Of a stretch of DNA of 64,000 nt, positions 43,462-51,025 are shown in pieces. The position numbers and the translations under genes were made by a program. A model generated the notes under the pieces. It saw only the letters and a program-made list of their open reading frames with translations. It did no database searches and was not told the origin of the DNA. This stretch comes from G965215145 sp965215145 (GTDB lineage Bacteria > Bacteroidota > Rhodothermia > Rhodothermales > JANQRZ01): the NCBI GenBank assembly GCA_965215145.1, contig OZ244038.1, positions 558,001-622,000 on the forward strand, read 5' to 3'. Each line of letters begins with the position of its first letter. Within the stretch, counting starts at the first letter, position 1.

Positions 43462-44562
43462 GGAGAGGTGAGGGTGCGCCTTCGCGTTGTAGGTAAAGAG
43501 GTCGGGGTCGAGGTCCTGCTCTGGCGGGCGGTACAGCTCACGGACCGGGCCGTAGGGGCCGACGGGCGTGGGGGCCGTCCGGGCGTCCACGGTGGCCGAG
43601 AGGAACGTGCTCTTGTAGACGAGCCCGTAGCCGCCGGCCGGCAGCGGCGTCACGCTGAGCTCGTTCGAGACGGGGTCGGCCAGCCGCGCGACGGCGCTCG
43701 CGTCGGCGGTCCACTCGGCGCCGTTGTAGAACCGCCACTGGTCGAAATCCAGGAAGTCCTCCGGCCGCACCCGCGCCGCGACGAGGTACTTGTTGAAGGG
43801 GACGGACTCGGTGCCGTAGACGTACACGAACCCGTCGGGGTCGGGCGCACCGGCGGCAGCGGTGTTCACGAATATGCCGGGGCCGAAGATGATCTCGCCC
43901 CGGTCCCCCTGCGCGGGCTGGAAGAACGGAAGCTCGACCTGCTGCTGACTCTCGAACGGCGGACGCGCCCCGGCCGGCAGCGTGATCACCGCAATCCCCG
44001 CCGTCTCGAACCCGAACACCCCGCCCGTCCCCGTGCTCCGGATCCGCGCGGCGAACAGGTGCGTCGCCCCGCCGAGAGCCTGGTTGACGAACCCGTCCTG
44101 GAGCCAGTACCAGTCGTCCGGCCCGGCCGAGAGGGTCTGGGGGACGAACACAGACTTCGGGTTGACCTCCGAGCCGCGCCAGTAGAACGAGATCGCGTCG
44201 GGGTCCGGCTCGGCGCCGTCGAGCAGCGCGAGCGAGTTGTTCACGAACCGGCCGCCCGGTGCGCGCGAGCCGTCCGGGAGCACCTCGCCGATGAACGTGT
44301 CGCTGAACACGAACGCCGTCTGCTGCTGGCCGGCGGTGCCGATGGCGTCGTTGCCGCCGAGGGGGATCGAGTAGATCCCATCGGCGCCTGTCCAGCCGGA
44401 CTCCCGGTCGAACAGGGCCGTCCACTCCGGGGCCGGCTCGACCGTCACGGCGCGGGCGAAGGCATCGGGCGCGGTGGCCGCCTCCGGCGCCTCGGTGAGC
44501 GCGCCGTCGCAGCCTGTGAATGCGAGGGCAGCGAGAAGGAAGAGGGTCGAGGAGCGGGGCAT
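43351..44562 (-). CDS. Lipoprotein with DUF4185/DUF5005-like five-bladed propeller
   Basis: A 403-residue surface or periplasmic lipoprotein. The signal ends AALAFTGCDG. The domain opens LFDRESGWTGADGIYSIPLGG, with FVFSDTFIGEV, RFVNNSLALLDG, DWYWLQDGFVNQ and a closing NAKAHPHLSAPGTLLISYNVN. These motifs resemble DUF4185/DUF5005 proteins, which share a fold with five-bladed-propeller glycosidases, so a role on polysaccharide is possible. Which of the two families is not certain. ATG at 44562 gives the lipoprotein signal. An earlier in-frame ATG at 44703 would add 47 unlikely residues. Confidence 0.75.
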   Translation of the reverse strand: MPRSSTLFLLAALAFTGCDGALTEAPEAATAPDAFARAVTVEPAPEWTALFDRESGWTGADGIYSIPLGGNDAIGTAGQQQTAFVFSDTFIGEVLPDGSRAPGGRFVNNSLALLDGAEPDPDAISFYWRGSEVNPKSVFVPQTLSAGPDDWYWLQDGFVNQALGGATHLFAARIRSTGTGGVFGFETAGIAVITLPAGARPPFESQQQVELPFFQPAQGDRGEIIFGPGIFVNTAAAGAPDPDGFVYVYGTESVPFNKYLVAARVRPEDFLDFDQWRFYNGAEWTADASAVARLADPVSNELSVTPLPAGGYGLVYKSTFLSATVDARTAPTPVGPYGPVRELYRPPEQDLDPDLFTYNAKAHPHLSAPGTLLISYNVNTLDFFGDFFRYADIYRPRFVRVRF

Positions 44563-44638
44563 AGTCGGGGAGATTGGGGAGGGGGATAAGATCGAGCGCG
44601 CCAGGAGCACACGCAAGGGGCAGTCGGCGTGGGCGCGG

Positions 44639-44646
44639 TAGCTTCT
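44639..44646 (+). promoter_or_regulatory. Putative -7 box TAGCTTCT
   Basis: TAGCTTCT (TAnnTTTG with two changes) lies 25 nt before the ATG at 44672. A weak match. Confidence 0.25.
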
Positions 44647-44671
44647 GGCCTCATCCCCGGCCGCTCCCGCC

Positions 44672-46291
44672 ATGCAGCCCCCCGACCTCGACGCCGGCAT
44701 CATCGCCCTCGGCGACCGGCTCCACCGGCACCTCCTCGCCCGCTTCCCCGCCGACCGGGCGTACCCCCGCGGCGCGCTCTACGCCCAGGGGATGCCGCCG
44801 CTCGTGGCCTCCCTGCTCGGCCGCACCCTCGACCGCTGGATCGAGCGCGAGCTCGACCAACTCGACTCCGACTGGTTCGACTTCGGCGACCCCGGCGTGC
44901 GGACGGCCCGTGGCGAGCTCGTCGTCGCGCTCGGGCGGACGGCGCGGGTGCCGCAGGCCGCGTGGGCCGACACGCTCGGCTTCGCCGTGGGCCTCGTCGT
45001 GCGCCACCTCGTCGAGCCCGTCGCGGCGCTCACCGACGCCACCTTCGAGGGCGAGCCCGACCCGCTCCCGACGGCCACCGTCCGCGCCCGCCTCCGCACC
45101 TTCGAGGCGTACCCCTACCTCGCCGAGATCGCTGACGCCTTCTTCGCCCAGAAGCAGCCCGAGACCGTTGAGCCCGGCGAGTTCGGGTCACTGCTTCGGC
45201 GCATCGACGGCCGCGTCACCGCTGACTACCAGCCCGCCGACTGGCTCCGCCTCCTCAGCCCGCTCTTCGGGCTCGTCCGCCACCTCCCCACCTTCGACGG
45301 CGTGCCGGCCCCGCTGCTGGCGCTGTTCTTCGACGCGAAGGGGCAGGATGCCGTCGCCGAGCGGCTGCGCGCCGAGGACGACGCGGTCCTCGACGAGACC
45401 GCCGTCCGAGAGGCGCTGATCAGCGTGACAGCGGACGGCGAGACGGAGGACGGTGAGGCGGTGGCCCGTGAGACGGGGGTAGCTGGCGAGGCGGACCCCG
45501 AGCCCGCAGCGGTCGCGGCGATGGAGGCTCCGGCCGAGGCAGATGACGAGCGCGGGGAGGAGAGACCGACGGAGCTTCAAGTCACCGGCGATGCCGACCT
45601 CACCTCCCTGCCAGCGGAGGACGGCGGCGCTGAGGAAGAGGAGGACGTTGAGGTTGAGCCCGTAGCCGCCCTCGAAGCGGAGTCCGAGTTGGAGGGCGCT
45701 GAATCTGCGACAGAAGACCCGGTCGGCGAACCGGAACCGGTCGGCCAACCCGAGGCAGAGGAGCCCGAGGCCCTTCCTGAGGAGTCGGGGGATGAGCTGG
45801 ACTCGGAGCCGGACGCAGAGGGTGAGCCGCTGTGGAAGCGGTTCGTGGCGGGGGACGGCCAGCCGGACGCGCCGCCGGGCGCCTCCTCGCTCAGCGGCGA
45901 CCACGCGAGCGGGCCGCTGTGGCAACGCTTCTTCGACGGCCTCCGCACGATCCCCCCCGCCGCGCCCCCCTCAGACGAGGCTGCGGAGCTAGAACGAATG
46001 GAGACCACCGAGCCCACCCCCGCTCCGTTGGAGGGCTCCGACCTCGACGCGCTCGAACGGCGGGTGCTCGGCCGGGCGTCGGCGCGGCGCCGGCGGCGGT
46101 TCGTGCGCGACCTCTTCGGCGGTGACGGGGATGCCTACGCGAAGGCCCTCCGCGCGCTCGACGCGACGGAGTCGTGGACGGAGGCCTCGGGCGTCATCGC
46201 CCGCGACGTGTTCCGCCCCCACGGCGTCGACATCTACAGTGCTCCTGCCGTCGAGTTCACCGACGCCGTGCAGGCCCGGTTCGGGGGCTGA
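44672..46291 (+). CDS. Uncharacterised protein with acidic linker between two helical domains
   Basis: A 539-residue soluble protein. The N-terminal domain (about 1-255) is helical (MQPPDLDAGIIALGDRLHRHLLARFPADRAYPRG, LGRTLDRWIERELDQLDSDWFDFGD, DWLRLLSPLFGLVRHLPTFDG). A Glu/Ala/Asp-rich linker (about 260-400) with no predicted fold leads to LWKRFVAGDGQPDAP and LWQRFFDGL, a repeated LW(K/Q)RF motif about 26 residues apart. The C-terminal domain is compact and basic at first (LERRVLGRASARRRRRFVRDLFGGDGDAYAKALRALD). The layout suggests an adaptor. No family is recognised. The carboxylase gene follows 74 nt later. Confidence 0.75.
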   Translation: MQPPDLDAGIIALGDRLHRHLLARFPADRAYPRGALYAQGMPPLVASLLGRTLDRWIERELDQLDSDWFDFGDPGVRTARGELVVALGRTARVPQAAWADTLGFAVGLVVRHLVEPVAALTDATFEGEPDPLPTATVRARLRTFEAYPYLAEIADAFFAQKQPETVEPGEFGSLLRRIDGRVTADYQPADWLRLLSPLFGLVRHLPTFDGVPAPLLALFFDAKGQDAVAERLRAEDDAVLDETAVREALISVTADGETEDGEAVARETGVAGEADPEPAAVAAMEAPAEADDERGEERPTELQVTGDADLTSLPAEDGGAEEEEDVEVEPVAALEAESELEGAESATEDPVGEPEPVGQPEAEEPEALPEESGDELDSEPDAEGEPLWKRFVAGDGQPDAPPGASSLSGDHASGPLWQRFFDGLRTIPPAAPPSDEAAELERMETTEPTPAPLEGSDLDALERRVLGRASARRRRRFVRDLFGGDGDAYAKALRALDATESWTEASGVIARDVFRPHGVDIYSAPAVEFTDAVQARFGG

Positions 46292-46323
46292 GCGTGGCGG
46301 CCCGGCGGTGATTCCGCGGCCGG

Positions 46324-46331
46324 TATCTTCG
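46324..46331 (+). promoter_or_regulatory. Putative -7 promoter box TATCTTCG for the carboxylase gene
   Basis: TATCTTCG lies 34 nt before the ATG at 46366. It matches the TAnnTTCG variant seen at other genes here. Confidence 0.45.
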
Positions 46332-46365
46332 GCCCGCCTCACCCGCCGCCCGTTCGCCCCGCCCC

Positions 46366-47934
46366 ATGCCCGAGCCCACCGCGCCCGCCGCCACCGACCC
46401 CGTCGCCGACCTCCACCGCCGCCGCGCCGAGGCCCACCTCGGCGGCGGCGAGGCCCGCATCGAGCGGCAGCACGAGCGCGGCAAGCTCACCGCCCGCGAG
46501 CGGATCGACCTCCTCCTCGACGACGGCTCGTTCCAGGAGCTCGGCACCTTCGTCCGCCACAGCGTCTCCGACTTCGGGCTGGAAAAAAACCGCCCCTACG
46601 GCGACGGCGTCGTGACCGGGTTCGGGACCGTCGAGGGGCGGCTCGTCTACGTCTTCAGCCAGGACTTCACCGTGTTCGGCGGCTCGCTCGGGCACGCCCA
46701 CGCGCAGAAGATCGTCCGGCTGATGGAGCTCGCCCTCGAGAACGGCGCCCCCGTCGTCGGCCTCAACGACTCGGGCGGGGCGCGCATCCAGGAGGGCGTG
46801 GACTCCCTCGGCGGCTACGCCGACATCTTCCTCCTCAACACCCTCGCCTCCGGCGTCGTCCCCCAGATCTCCGCCGTGATGGGGCCGTGCGCTGGCGGCG
46901 CCGTCTACAGCCCCGCCATCACCGACTTCGTGTTCATGGTCGAGGGCACGAGCTACATGTTCGTGACGGGGCCGGACGTGGTGAAGACGGTGACGAACGA
47001 GGAGGTCACACAGGAGGAGCTCGGCGGCGCGCAGGCCCACGCCGAGAAGAGCGGGGTCTGCCACGTCGTCGCCCGCAACGACGCCGACTGCCTCCTGCGG
47101 ATCCGCGAGCTGCTCGCCTACCTCCCCTCGAACTGCGAGGACCCCGCCCCTGAGCGCCCCACCAACGACCCCTCCGACCGCGCGGACGAGGCGCTCGACA
47201 CGCTCGTCCCCGAGAACCCGAACAAGCCCTACGACATGCACGACGTGATCACGTACGTCGTGGACGACGGCCGGTTCTTCGAGATCCACGCCGACTTCGC
47301 CCCGAACCTCGTCGTCGGGTTCGCCCACCTCGGCGGGCGGAGCGTCGGCATCGTGGCGAACCAGCCTGCCGTGCTCGCCGGCGTGCTCGACCTCGCCTCG
47401 TCGGTCAAGGGCGCGCGGTTCGTGCGGTTCTGCGACGCGTTCAACATCCCGCTCGTCGTGTTCGAGGACGTGCCGGGCTTTTTACCTGGGACCGACCAGG
47501 AGTGGCGCGGGGTGATCCGCCACGGGGCGAAGCTGCTCTACGCCTTCTGCGAGGCCACCGTCCCGAAGGTCACCGTCATCACGCGCAAGGCCTACGGCGG
47601 GGCCTACGACGTGATGAACTCGAAGCACATCCGCGGCGACCTCAACCTCGCGTGGCCGGGCGCGGAGATCGCGGTGATGGGGCCGAAGGGGGCCGTCGAG
47701 ATCATCTACCGCAAGCAGATCGCCGCGGCCGACGACCCGGAGGCGACCGAGGAGCGGTTCATCGAGGACTACCGCGAGCGGTTCGCCAACCCCTACGTCG
47801 CCGCCGCCAGGGGGTACGTGGACGACGTCATCGAGCCGCGACAGACGCGGGCGGTGTTGATCCGCGCGCTGAAGATGCTGCGGCACAAGGTCGATACCAA
47901 CCCGCGCAAGAAGCACGGCAACATCCCCCTCTAG
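46366..47934 (+). CDS. pccB: Acyl-CoA carboxylase beta subunit (propionyl-CoA type carboxyltransferase)
   Basis: A 522-residue biotin-dependent carboxyltransferase. GKLTARERIDLLLDDGSFQELG, the N-half acyl-CoA/oxyanion signature VGLNDSGGARIQEGVDSLGGYADIF, SAVMGPCAGGAVYSPAITDF, and the C-half biotin site VVFEDVPGFLPGTDQEWRGVIRHGAKLLYAF and TRKAYGGAYDVMNSK. The closing RKKHGNIPL is typical of PccB. It should transfer CO2 from carboxybiotin to propionyl-CoA (or acetyl-CoA). No alpha/biotin carboxylase gene is in the window, so the complex is encoded elsewhere. The exact acyl preference cannot be read from the sequence. Confidence 0.93.
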   Translation: MPEPTAPAATDPVADLHRRRAEAHLGGGEARIERQHERGKLTARERIDLLLDDGSFQELGTFVRHSVSDFGLEKNRPYGDGVVTGFGTVEGRLVYVFSQDFTVFGGSLGHAHAQKIVRLMELALENGAPVVGLNDSGGARIQEGVDSLGGYADIFLLNTLASGVVPQISAVMGPCAGGAVYSPAITDFVFMVEGTSYMFVTGPDVVKTVTNEEVTQEELGGAQAHAEKSGVCHVVARNDADCLLRIRELLAYLPSNCEDPAPERPTNDPSDRADEALDTLVPENPNKPYDMHDVITYVVDDGRFFEIHADFAPNLVVGFAHLGGRSVGIVANQPAVLAGVLDLASSVKGARFVRFCDAFNIPLVVFEDVPGFLPGTDQEWRGVIRHGAKLLYAFCEATVPKVTVITRKAYGGAYDVMNSKHIRGDLNLAWPGAEIAVMGPKGAVEIIYRKQIAAADDPEATEERFIEDYRERFANPYVAAARGYVDDVIEPRQTRAVLIRALKMLRHKVDTNPRKKHGNIPL

Positions 47935-48077
47935 GCGATCAAAGCAGCGCGTGGGAGCCGCGGGCGGGGTTGTTCCTAGGTGATCGGGAGTCACGGGCTT
48001 GGCGCTCGCCGGGCCTTCCCCTACCCACCTTCGCCACCGGTGAAGCGCACCCCGGTAACTTTTTTTCTCGGGCGGGC

Positions 48078-48109
48078 TTGACGGCTCGGCTTAAAGTGAT
48101 AGTTTAAGC
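48078..48109 (+). promoter_or_regulatory. Palindrome and promoter-like region before the transglycosylase gene
   Basis: TTGACG (48078-48083) is followed 16 nt later by TAGTTTAA (48100-48107), a partial TAnnTTTG. Across this lies a perfect inverted repeat, GCTTAAA (48089-48095) and TTTAAGC (48103-48109), with a 7-nt spacer. The AT-rich palindrome in GC-rich DNA suggests an operator. The gene starts 36 nt downstream. Confidence 0.5.
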
Positions 48110-48145
48110 GCGGGCCCGACCTCGACCCCTCACCCCCCTACTCCC

Positions 48146-49837
48146 ATGCCTCGCCTCCCCGTCCTCGGCCGCGCCGGGATCGCCGTCTGCCTCCTCGGCC
48201 TCTGCCCGCTCACCCCCGCCCGCGCCCAGGAGGCCCCCACGGCCAACCCGGAGGTGATGTCCGCGCAGCCGGCCGACGCGCTGCCCGCGCCTCCCGCCGC
48301 CGAGTGGATCGAGGACCTGCTGCCCGAGGGGGATTCGCTCTCGGATCAGGACCTCGCGCTGCGGATGGCGCGGCTCTACGCCCGGCAGGCGGAGCTGATG
48401 GAGGCCGAGGCCATCGGCGACGACGAGGCACTCGCTGAGCTTCTCGATGCGACGATGCAGGACCTGCAGCAGCTCGGCCGCCGCCCCGGCGTCGGGGACC
48501 AGCGGCGGTTCCGCGAGCTCTACCGCTCGCTCCTCACCGAGTACGAGCACCACCGCGGCCCGGCCCCCGAGTTGGCCTTCGACCGCGGGGAGATCTTCGA
48601 GCTCCGCGAGGCGATGTTCGCCGCGCTCGACGGGGTGGACGACCCGCTGATGGAGAACGTGGACCTCCCGAGCTCGGTGATGGCGACGTTCCCGATGACG
48701 GTGAACCGGGCCGTCGAGAACCAGCTCCGGTTCTACCTCCGCAAGCGCGGCCACCTCGCCCGCGTCCGCCAGCGCGCCGAGACCTACTTCCCGATGATCG
48801 AGCAGATCCTCGCCGAGGAGGGCGTGCCGGACGAGCTGAAGTACCTCGCCGTGATCGAGAGCGCGCTGAACTCGACGGCGCGCTCCTGGGCCGGCGCTGC
48901 CGGGATGTGGCAGTTCATCCCCGCCACCGGCCGCCACTCCGGCCTCACCGTCACCCGCGGCCTCGACGAGCGCCTCGACCCCGAGAAGGCGACGCGCGCC
49001 GCCGCGCGCCACCTCAAGGAGCTCTATGCCATGTTCGGCGACTGGCAACTCGCGATCTCCGGCTACAACTGCAACCCCGCCAAGATCCGCCGCGAGATCC
49101 GCCGCGCCGAGGCCCGCAACGGCCGCCCGGCGACGTTCTGGGACATCTACAACCACATCCCCCGCGAGACCCGCGCCTACATCCCCTCCTACATCGCCGT
49201 CGCCCTCATCATGGCGAACCCCGACGCCTTCGACCTCCCGCCCGTCGAGCCGGGGCCGCGCTACGAGTTCGACGTGATGGCCGTCAAGGGAGGGACGACG
49301 CTCGGCGCCCTCGCCGATAAGGCCGGCACGGACCTCCGCACGCTCCGCGCGCTCAACCCCGCCTTCCGCAAGACGACGGTTCCCCAGTGGGCCGACGGCT
49401 ACGAGGTCCGCCTCCCGGCCGGCCACTACGCCCGCCATCAGCGCGACCTCGCCGCCCACGCCCGCCAGGCCGATGGTCTCGTGCCGCGGACGGTGGCGTA
49501 CTCCGGTATGAACCGCCGCGTGATCGCCTTTGCGGAGCTGCCACAGAACGGCCGCCGCGTGCAAAGCGGCCCCTCAGCGCCGATGATCCCCGTGCAGCAG
49601 GTCGCCGACGGCGTCCGCCGTGGGCAGAGCGTCGCGCCCGAGGCCGCCCCCTCGGCGCAGCCGCAGACCGAGCGCGTCCGCTACCGCGTCCGCCGCGGCG
49701 ACACCCTCATCCGCATCGCGCGGAAGCACGGGGTGACGGTGCGGCAGCTCCGGGAGTGGAACGGGATCAGCGGCTCGAAAATCCGCATCGGCCAGCGGCT
49801 GACGATCCACAAGCGCGCCGGCAGCCGCCGCAGCTAG
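48146..49837 (+). CDS. mltD: MltD-like membrane-bound lytic transglycosylase with LysM domains
   Basis: A 563-residue exported murein hydrolase that cleaves glycan strands to 1,6-anhydromuropeptides. Signal peptide (AVCLLGLCPLTPARAQ). Catalytic Glu in YLAVIESALNSTARSWAGAAGMWQFIPATGR (SLT domain near residues 230-350), with QLAISGYNCNPAKI and YIPSYIAVALIMANP. A degenerate LysM-like segment (VKGGTTLGALADKAGTDLRTLRALNP) is followed by a canonical C-terminal LysM (YRVRRGDTLIRIARKHGVTVRQLREWNGI). The N-terminal 100 residues (Ala/Glu-rich) are not part of the family core. It lies alone on the plus strand. Confidence 0.93.
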   Translation: MPRLPVLGRAGIAVCLLGLCPLTPARAQEAPTANPEVMSAQPADALPAPPAAEWIEDLLPEGDSLSDQDLALRMARLYARQAELMEAEAIGDDEALAELLDATMQDLQQLGRRPGVGDQRRFRELYRSLLTEYEHHRGPAPELAFDRGEIFELREAMFAALDGVDDPLMENVDLPSSVMATFPMTVNRAVENQLRFYLRKRGHLARVRQRAETYFPMIEQILAEEGVPDELKYLAVIESALNSTARSWAGAAGMWQFIPATGRHSGLTVTRGLDERLDPEKATRAAARHLKELYAMFGDWQLAISGYNCNPAKIRREIRRAEARNGRPATFWDIYNHIPRETRAYIPSYIAVALIMANPDAFDLPPVEPGPRYEFDVMAVKGGTTLGALADKAGTDLRTLRALNPAFRKTTVPQWADGYEVRLPAGHYARHQRDLAAHARQADGLVPRTVAYSGMNRRVIAFAELPQNGRRVQSGPSAPMIPVQQVADGVRRGQSVAPEAAPSAQPQTERVRYRVRRGDTLIRIARKHGVTVRQLREWNGISGSKIRIGQRLTIHKRAGSRRS

Positions 49838-49866
49838 CTTTTCCCCTTTCTGGCCCTGTGCCTCTT

Positions 49867-49910
49867 GGAGGGCGTGTCGCTGGCCGAGCGGCGCGCCCTC
49901 CTCTGTTCTG
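49867..49910 (+). terminator. Hairpin terminator after mltD
   Basis: GGAGGGCG (49867-49874) pairs with CGCCCTCC (49894-49901), followed by TCTGTTCTG. It starts 30 nt after the mltD stop. The tail is only moderately T-rich. Confidence 0.55.
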
Positions 49911-49934
49911 GTCGGTCGTGCTCCTCGCAGTGCG

Positions 49935-49956
49935 GGGACGCAGCATGCTGCGTCCC
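49935..49956. repeat. 22-bp palindrome, core CAGCATGCTG
   Basis: GGGACG and CGTCCC flank CAGCATGCTG, the same decamer core as the element at 50986. The outermost bases no longer pair, so it looks like a decayed member of the 28-bp family. Confidence 0.7.
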
Positions 49957-49990
49957 TACGACGCTCAAGGTGCGTCTCTGACCTTCGTAG

Positions 49991-50010
49991 GGGCGTAGCG
50001 CGCTACGCCC
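49991..50010. repeat. Palindrome, core TAGCGCGCTA (GTAGGGGCG family, imperfect end)
   Basis: GTAGGGGCG begins at 49987 and the core TAGCGCGCTA is self-complementary. The right arm reads CGCCCTCAC rather than CGCCCCTAC, so only the inner 20 bp pair. Confidence 0.7.
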
Positions 50011-50063
50011 TCACGGCGGTCGGGGCAGGAGGCTCCCCTGCGCGGCGAATCCGACAGGCTGCC

Positions 50064-50105
50064 ATAAAACACCACCGCCGCGTCCGGGGGATTCCGGCGC
50101 GGCGG
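50064..50105 (-). terminator. GC hairpin with T-rich tail, probable terminator of the sdh operon
   Basis: On the minus strand, CCGCCGCG...CCGG pairs with CCGG...CGCGGCGG around a 6-nt loop, followed by TGGTGTTTTAT. It lies about 150 nt beyond the sdhB stop. Confidence 0.6.
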
Positions 50106-50204
50106 CGGCGTGCAAGCAGTGTGAAAGGTGCGTCGTGTCGTCGGCGCCCCGGAGGGCGCTCGGCCGGAGTTTACGGCCTCGGGGCGGCCGGCGCAAGGGG
50201 GACA

Positions 50205-50232
50205 GTAGGGGCGATTCATGAATCGCCCCTAC
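50205..50232. repeat. 28-bp perfect palindrome, core ATTCATGAAT
   Basis: Arms GTAGGGGCG and CGCCCCTAC around ATTCATGAAT. It ends 22 nt before the sdhB stop codon. Confidence 0.85.
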
Positions 50233-50253
50233 TACGGTTACCACCACGCTAGA

Positions 50254-50964
50254 TTAATACCGCGCCGTGACGGCCTTGCGCTTGAGCGCCGAGAGCCAGC
50301 GCGTGATGTCGATCCCCTTGGGGCAGGCCTGGACGCAGTTGAAGATGGTGTAGCACTTCCACAGCCCGTCCTTCGAGTCCACCACCTCCAGCCGCTCCTC
50401 CGTCCCCCGGTCCCGCGAGTCGAACGTGTAGCGGTACGCCTTGAGCATGGCCGCCGGGCCGAGGTAGTCGGGGTCGGCCCAGGTGCTCGGGCAGGAGTGC
50501 GTGCAGGCGCCGCACATGATGCACTTCGTGGCGTCCTCGATGACGAGGTGCTGCTCGGGGCTCTGGAGCCGCTCCTTCTCCGGCGCCGGCTGCGAGTTGA
50601 CGAGCCACGGCATCACCGCGCGGTACTTCTCGAAGAACCCCGTCTGGTCCACCACGAGGTCCTTGATGACAGGGGCGGCCGGGAGCGGCTCGAACGAGAT
50701 CGTCCCGCCGTCGCCGCGGATGAGGTCCTGGACGAGGACGGAGCAGGCGAGCTTGTTCTCGCCGTTGATCTTCATGGCGTCGGAGCCGCAGACGCCGTGG
50801 GCGCAGCTCTTCCGGAAGGTGAGGGTCCCGTCGATCTTCCACTTCACCTCGTTGAGGAGGTCGAGCGCCCGGTCCATCGGGTCGGCCTCGATGGGGTACG
50901 CCTCCCAGTGCGGCTCGGCGTCCGTCTCGGGGTTGTAGCGCTTGATCTTGACGGTGATGTTCAT
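50254..50964 (-). CDS. sdhB: Succinate dehydrogenase iron-sulfur subunit
   Basis: A 236-residue subunit passing electrons from the flavin to quinone in complex II. The [2Fe-2S] motif is CAHGVCGSDAMKINGENKLAC. The C-terminal cluster domain has CIMCGACTHSCPS and CVQACPKGID for the 4Fe and 3Fe centres. ATG at 50964 starts NITVKIKRYNPETD, the family N-terminus. It is the last gene of sdhCDAB, 61 nt after sdhA, with a 28-bp palindrome in the gap. Confidence 0.96.
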   Translation of the reverse strand: MNITVKIKRYNPETDAEPHWEAYPIEADPMDRALDLLNEVKWKIDGTLTFRKSCAHGVCGSDAMKINGENKLACSVLVQDLIRGDGGTISFEPLPAAPVIKDLVVDQTGFFEKYRAVMPWLVNSQPAPEKERLQSPEQHLVIEDATKCIMCGACTHSCPSTWADPDYLGPAAMLKAYRYTFDSRDRGTEERLEVVDSKDGLWKCYTIFNCVQACPKGIDITRWLSALKRKAVTARY

Positions 50965-50985
50965 GGGGTAGGGGTCGGCCCTGGT

Positions 50986-51013
50986 GTAGAGACGCAGCAT
51001 GCTGCGTCTCTAC
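50986..51013. repeat. 28-bp perfect palindrome, core CAGCATGCTG, between sdhA and sdhB
   Basis: Arms GTAGAGACG and CGTCTCTAC, a purine-shifted form of the family arms with both sides changed together, around CAGCATGCTG. It is within the operon and would form a hairpin in the mRNA. Confidence 0.85.
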
Positions 51014-51025
51014 GGTGTCCGGGAG

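Larger units (their letters stand above)
49838..50253. other. 416-nt intergenic region with hairpins and three palindromic repeats
   Basis: No gene is seen between the convergent mltD and sdhB. It contains a hairpin for each gene (49867-49910, 50064-50105) and three palindromes of the GTAGGGGCG type (49935, 49991, 50205), so it is a repeat-rich sink between two transcription units. Confidence 0.7.

Noticed and set aside
48040..48070. Terminator after the carboxylase gene (CTTCGCC/GGTGAAG stem and a T run)
   Set aside because: The stem has a three-base loop and the T run begins about 13 nt after it, so the geometry is wrong for intrinsic termination. Kept out of the feature list.
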